A program made the position numbers and the translations under genes. From an uncultured Isosphaeraceae bacterium (GTDB lineage: Bacteria; Planctomycetota; Planctomycetia; Isosphaerales; Isosphaeraceae): a stretch of DNA of 64,000 nucleotides. This document shows, in pieces, positions 59,837 through 64,000 of this stretch (the first letter of the stretch is position 1; each line of letters opens with the position of its first letter). Under the pieces are notes generated by a model. The model saw only the letters and a list, made by a program, of their open reading frames with translations, did not search any database and had not been told where the DNA came from. The stretch lies in NCBI GenBank assembly GCA_945957605.1, contig CAMFLR010000004.1:248001-312000 (forward strand), given 5' to 3'.

Positions 59837-60789
59837 GGTTGCCCCTTCGATACCAGGGCAAGATGATCGAAGCCTTGTGCAGAGATCGCGCGAACTTGGC
59901 CGTTATCCTGTCGAAGTCGCAAGCCTGATTCCTTTTCAATCGTTCCGACACGGAACAGCGAAACGCCGGCGGGAGGATTGGCCAGGAGTGCATTGGCGTC
60001 GGCTTCGGTCACAGTGAAACAAAGCTCGAAGTCTTCGCCGTCTCCAAGCGCCGCTGCAATAGCTTGCTCTCGATCAATTGACCGATCAACGTCGCCATGA
60101 ATCGGAATCGCATCGGCTTCAAGTGTGGCACCGACGCAGCTTGCGGACAGAATATGCGAAAGATCGCCGCCGAGGCCGTCGGAAAGGTCGATCATCGCAT
60201 GCAACGGCAATCGGTCGTGTAGCGTCAGCGCCTCGCGAATTCGCGGTCGTGGACGAAGGTGCCTGCCCTGAATTAAGCTACCGCCGAGACGTCCGGTTAC
60301 GAAAATCGCGTCGCCAACCTGAGCGCCGCTTCGAGTGACCGGACCGTTTCCCACCGCTTCACCGATCACGGTTACAGAAACGACTAGCGGGCCATCCCAG
60401 GCGTTCGTGTCGCCGCCAGCCAGGGCGACTCCAAATTCGCTAGCGAGCGGATTCATTCCATCGAGCAGGCCGAGCGCCATCTTCTCCGCGTTCGCCCGCG
60501 GCAATGCGACTGACACAAACGCCGCCACCGGGCGGCCTGCCATTGCCGCGATGTCGGATAAATTCACGGCAAGACACTTGTGACCAATTTCCTTGATTGG
60601 CTGGGAATCGACGCGAAAATGGCGACCATCCATTAGCATGTCGGTCGTTACGAGCACTTGCGCGCCGGGCGTGAGACCAAGCGAGGCACAGTCGTCGCCA
60701 ATTCCCAGAAGAACTTGCTTATTGGTTGCACCACGGCGGGCGATTTGATCGATCAGTGCGAACTCTTTGCGGCTGGAGTCGAGCGTCAT
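59833..60789 (-). CDS. thiL: Thiamine-monophosphate kinase
   Basis: A 318-aa protein: VLLGIGDDCASLGLTPGAQV, LVTTDMLMDGRHFRVDSQPI, GGDTNAWDGPLVVSVTVIGE and IDLSDGLGGDLSHI. ThiL phosphorylates thiamine monophosphate to the active pyrophosphate. It overlaps glycerate kinase upstream (ATGA) and tsaE downstream (GTGA). Confidence 0.94.
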   Translation of the reverse strand: MTLDSSRKEFALIDQIARRGATNKQVLLGIGDDCASLGLTPGAQVLVTTDMLMDGRHFRVDSQPIKEIGHKCLAVNLSDIAAMAGRPVAAFVSVALPRANAEKMALGLLDGMNPLASEFGVALAGGDTNAWDGPLVVSVTVIGEAVGNGPVTRSGAQVGDAIFVTGRLGGSLIQGRHLRPRPRIREALTLHDRLPLHAMIDLSDGLGGDLSHILSASCVGATLEADAIPIHGDVDRSIDREQAIAAALGDGEDFELCFTVTEADANALLANPPAGVSLFRVGTIEKESGLRLRQDNGQVRAISAQGFDHLALVSKGQP

Positions 60790-61934
60790 CGTCGCACGCT
60801 CCGTGTTCCGGCGAGAAATGCTCGGATGACCGATTCCGTGGCGCGTTCCAATCTCGGCGCAGCGAGATTGATCGCATCTTCGAGCGATCCCGGACCAGGC
60901 GCGATGCTGAAGTAGGCGTCGATTCCTTCGTGCAGCACCGCTTCCGCGCCATCACCGATCATGCCGCCAAGCGCGATGCAGGGGACATCCAGTTTTCGCG
61001 CCACGCGAGCAACGCCGACCGCCGTTTTACCGAATGCCGTCGAGGCGTCGATCGCTCCTTCAGCCGTCAGGCAGAGCAGGGCGCCCTCCATTCGTGCGGG
61101 CAGATTCACGGCATTCAGGATGAGGCCGACACCCGGTTCGAGCGTGCCGTTAGCGAACGCCACGAGGCCCGCGCCCAATCCCCCAGCGGCTCCCGCGCCA
61201 GGAATATCGGCGACGGATCGATTCAAGTCGCGTTGAATGACCGTGTGAAAATTTGCCAGCGCAGCATCAAGTTCGGCAACAATCTCCGGTGTCGCGCCTT
61301 TTTGCGGGCCATAAATCGCCGACGCGCCTTTGGGCCCGCACAGGGGGTTGTCTACATCGCAAGCGACGCGGATGACGCAGTTCTTCAAGCGAGAATCGAT
61401 CGCTGAAACGTCGATCGCTGCAAGATCCTTGAGCGCAGCGCCGCCTGGCGGCAAATCGCGGCCTGATGAATCGGTCAGTCTCGCACCGAGAGCCTGCGCC
61501 ATCCCGGCGCCGCCGTCGTTCGTTGCGCTTCCACCGATCCCAAGAATGATTTCACTTACACCTAGATCGAGCGCGGCTTTGATCAGGTCGCCGGTGCCGC
61601 GCGTCGTTGTAATTCGCGGATCTTTACGGTCGGCGGGAACGAGAACGAGCCCGGATGCAGCGGCCATCTCGAGCACAGCGGTTTTGCCATCGCCGAGCAG
61701 ACCAATTTGAGCGCAAACAATCTCGCCGAGCGGCCCAGTGACGGCCGCCGGATGGTAGGCACCACGGGTCGCGAAGACCATTGCTTCGACAGTCCCTTCA
61801 CCGCCATCTGCCATGGGAATCGAGTTGATTTCCGCAGAGGGCAGGGCGGCTTTTACACCGCGACACATAGCTTCGGCGGCTTCAGGCGCAGACAGGCAGC
61901 CTTTGAATTTGTCGGGCGCCACTACGATTCGCAT
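60786..61934 (-). CDS. Glycerate kinase
   Basis: A 382-aa protein from the ATG 61934. MRIVVAPDKFKGCLSAPEAA is the family start; LGIGGSATNDGGAGMAQALG and GPKGASAIYGPQKGATPEIV are the usual binding segments. It makes 2-phosphoglycerate from glycerate. First gene of a four-gene leftward operon with ATGA/GTGA junctions. Confidence 0.93.
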   Translation of the reverse strand: MRIVVAPDKFKGCLSAPEAAEAMCRGVKAALPSAEINSIPMADGGEGTVEAMVFATRGAYHPAAVTGPLGEIVCAQIGLLGDGKTAVLEMAAASGLVLVPADRKDPRITTTRGTGDLIKAALDLGVSEIILGIGGSATNDGGAGMAQALGARLTDSSGRDLPPGGAALKDLAAIDVSAIDSRLKNCVIRVACDVDNPLCGPKGASAIYGPQKGATPEIVAELDAALANFHTVIQRDLNRSVADIPGAGAAGGLGAGLVAFANGTLEPGVGLILNAVNLPARMEGALLCLTAEGAIDASTAFGKTAVGVARVARKLDVPCIALGGMIGDGAEAVLHEGIDAYFSIAPGPGSLEDAINLAAPRLERATESVIRAFLAGTRSVRR

Positions 61935-62220
61935 CAACTCAGTGCTCGGGCATGTGGTAACGATTCAATTCGGTGACGAGACCAAGAATCCATCATACAG
62001 AAAAATTGCCACTTTTGCTTCGCAGGAAGCGGCTTTGGAACAGTAGTGAGAATAGAAAAGCGTTTTCTTGGATCGATCGGAGTCTTTGCGTTTCGATCAT
62101 TGCCCCTGATCGGCGCTGAATCGAGCGTCGGTTCATCTCGCTGATTTTTGTGTGCGCTTGATGTTGGACCTGGCTGAATGCCAGCAAGTACCAAATTTAA
62201 CATGCGAGGGAGCGGCCACC

Positions 62221-62742
62221 ATGCTCGAATCTCATCGCTCAAGCAGACGATCCGAGGTCAACCTTCAGATCAACCGTATCCTCATTTGGGTCGTAAAGAT
62301 CCTGGCTTGGGGCACACTTTGTGGTGTGTCGGGCGCCATATTGGGCTTCGCCAACGGATTTCTCTGTGTCGAGCCCATCGATCCGCAAAAAATTGGGGAC
62401 GATGACTGGTATACAGTCTTCGTGATCATCTATTCGCTTTTGGAAGGCATCATCGTGCTTTTTATAGGCGTCTACATGTCGCTGCGCGTTGAAGAGATTC
62501 TGGCTCAATGGGTGTGCTTTGGATTCATGCTAGTGGGAGCCGTGATCGGCGGCGGCGTAGTCACTGCAATTGTTTGGAGTTTACGCCTTCGCTCGATCGA
62601 AGTGGGCGAAGGCCAAGCTCTGATTGTTGCCATTCTGGCACAAATCATCGGGATTCTAATTGGAATGCGATTCGGCATTCGACTAAGCGAACGTGGTGCT
62701 AGCTCGCGGACTAGTTTTTCGAGCGTTCGGTCTGATCCTTAA
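62221..62742 (+). CDS. Integral membrane protein
   Basis: A 173-aa protein starting at the ATG 62221 (AGGGAG nine bases upstream). Four hydrophobic helices (ILIWVVKILAWGTLCGVSGA; VFVIIYSLLEGIIVLFIGVY; WVCFGFMLVGAVIGGGVVTA; ALIVAILAQIIGILIGMRFG). No family; possible small transporter or sensor. Confidence 0.65.
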   Translation: MLESHRSSRRSEVNLQINRILIWVVKILAWGTLCGVSGAILGFANGFLCVEPIDPQKIGDDDWYTVFVIIYSLLEGIIVLFIGVYMSLRVEEILAQWVCFGFMLVGAVIGGGVVTAIVWSLRLRSIEVGEGQALIVAILAQIIGILIGMRFGIRLSERGASSRTSFSSVRSDP

Positions 62743-62853
62743 AGTGCAGATCGCTTATCAACGAAACAGCCGATCTGATTCGGAAGTCGTTTCCGATCGG
62801 TTCCAAAGGATGGAGCACGCGAAAAGCGAGTTTCCGATCTGTGTTCGCCAATC

Positions 62854-64000
62854 TTATCGCCGTACCGAGCCACGATCCGCAGTCGCCTCGACCAGCGACA
62901 TCCGCCCCTGGTGAATGTTGTTGCGACGCACAATGTAAAAGGGAAGCACCTGCGTTTGCACAACCTCAGGTTGGCGGAGCGTATAGACCACCGTGTCAGC
63001 GGTGATCGTTTCCCAGTGGCTCTTACCCACGTTTACGCCGACGAGGATATCGCCCTGCTGCACGTTTGCCCGGGCTGCGGGGCTATTGGGCGACACGTTC
63101 ACCACATATAGCCCACCGCGAAGTTGTGGCGAGGCCGTCGCAACGTACTGGGCCGAAACCGGCATCAGCTTCACGCCGAGCGACTTGAAGACCTGGTCGT
63201 TAGCGTCGGGCGCGGCGGCGGCGACGCTGGCGCGTGAGGCGGGCTTCAGGTCGAGATTCAATTCCGCCGGCTTGCCGCCGCGAACCAGGGCCACACTCGT
63301 CGGCTGGCCGGGGCGAATGTCGAGCAGGCCGCGTTCGATGTCGAGCGCGTTCGTCACAGAGACGTCGCCCACCCGTGTCAGTTGGTCGCCGATTTGCAGA
63401 CCCGCGTCAGCGGCAGGGCTACCGGCTTGCACGTCCTGGACAATCACCTTGCGGTCGTCGCCAGCCAAAACTTCGCTCGCGACCATTCCGTGCCAGGTAC
63501 CGGCGAGCCGCTTCGTGCTCAGCATTTCGGTCGCGACGCGCTTCACGTCGTCGATCGGCAATGCGAAGCCAATGCCCTGGGCTCCAGAACGCGTCGCGAC
63601 GTTGATGCCAACCAATTCACCATCGATGTTGATCAGCGGTCCACCGGAGTTGCCGGGGTTGATGCAGGCGTCGGTCTGGATCAGGTTGCGATAGATCTGG
63701 TCGTCGGAGAGCGTCACGTTGCGCTTGAGCGCGGAGACGATGCCGACGGAAACCGTGTTTTCATAGCCGAAGGCATTGCCGATCGTGATGACGGTTTCAC
63801 CGATCATCAGGTCGCTGGAGTTGCCGATCGGCACAGCGGCCAGGGGACGTCCCGCCTCGACTTTGATCAGGGCGAGGTCTGTTTCTTTATCCACCTGGAT
63901 GACTCGTGCCAGGTAGTTTGTGCCGTCGTTGAGGTGAACGTCGATCGTTTGCACCTTATCGACGACATGCTGATTCGTAAGGATGTAGCCGCGGGCGTCG
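62854..64000 (-). CDS. HtrA/DegP-like serine protease, 5' end outside the window
   Basis: At least 382 residues, open at the right edge. The trypsin triad: His in DARGYILTNQHVVDK, Asp in DKETDLALIKVEAG, Ser in CINPGNSGGPLINIDGE. It is followed by PDZ domains (VIVQDVQAGSPAADAGLQIG; VVNVSPNSPAARANVQQGDI). Periplasmic or envelope quality-control protease. The signal peptide lies beyond the edge. Confidence 0.9.
   Translation of the reverse strand, partial: DARGYILTNQHVVDKVQTIDVHLNDGTNYLARVIQVDKETDLALIKVEAGRPLAAVPIGNSSDLMIGETVITIGNAFGYENTVSVGIVSALKRNVTLSDDQIYRNLIQTDACINPGNSGGPLINIDGELVGINVATRSGAQGIGFALPIDDVKRVATEMLSTKRLAGTWHGMVASEVLAGDDRKVIVQDVQAGSPAADAGLQIGDQLTRVGDVSVTNALDIERGLLDIRPGQPTSVALVRGGKPAELNLDLKPASRASVAAAAPDANDQVFKSLGVKLMPVSAQYVATASPQLRGGLYVVNVSPNSPAARANVQQGDILVGVNVGKSHWETITADTVVYTLRQPEVVQTQVLPFYIVRRNNIHQGRMSLVEATADRGSVRR

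Noticed and set aside
32298-64000. A second prophage or insertion sequence in the chromosomal half
   Set aside because: No transposase, terminase or integrase was found there; only the PcfJ-like gene hints at past transfer.

Overview
The window comes from a member of the Planctomycetota. The chromosomal half (about 32.2-64 kb) carries planctomycete hallmarks: a DUF1559 pilin-like protein with a type IV prepilin leader, a 749-aa cysteine-rich YTV-repeat protein, DUF1570 and DUF1573 proteins, and multiheme c-type cytochromes. The genus cannot be fixed from the sequence alone.

Positions 1 to about 32.15 kb are one side of an integrated mobile element whose left end lies outside the window. Its right end is marked by a tyrosine integrase (30893-31996) next to the 3' end of a tRNA-Pro(CGG) gene (32154-32228). 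Leftward genes at 1-7.4 kb are a phage head-packaging module: small and large terminase subunits, portal, and a run of small late genes. At 7.4-18.3 kb there is a mix of phage recombination genes (NinB/Orf-like, HNH nucleases, RusA), an ArdC-type antirestriction gene, many tiny overlapping leftward genes, and a rightward three-gene block (8887-11314) of unknown function. A control region at 18.29-18.33 kb, with a near-consensus promoter inside a perfect palindrome, drives a rightward early operon (18.4-22.2 kb) that includes an SSB-tailed protein and a Gp157-family protein. At 22.2-23.6 kb an inverted two-gene HEPN pair interrupts it. From 23.8 to 30.9 kb the content resembles a plasmid: a MOBF relaxase, an orphan ParB, a VirD4/TraD-type coupling ATPase, a string of small membrane proteins and an excisionase-like protein. 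The element therefore joins phage packaging genes to conjugative DNA-processing genes, which is the most striking feature of the window.

The chromosomal part contains a decaheme cytochrome with a membrane cytochrome-b-like partner, an ABC-F ATPase, a heme-motif histidine kinase, a GNAT/CelD-type acyltransferase, a lipoprotein next to the DUF1559 protein, a PcfJ-like protein, the YTV protein, a Tat-exported squalene-cyclase-fold protein, a diheme peroxidase, a two-gene split of glutamine-dependent NAD synthetase, DUF4240 and DUF1573 proteins, the HslV-HslU protease, a tightly overlapped glycerate kinase-thiL-tsaE-flavoprotein operon, and the 3' part of an HtrA-like protease running off the right edge.
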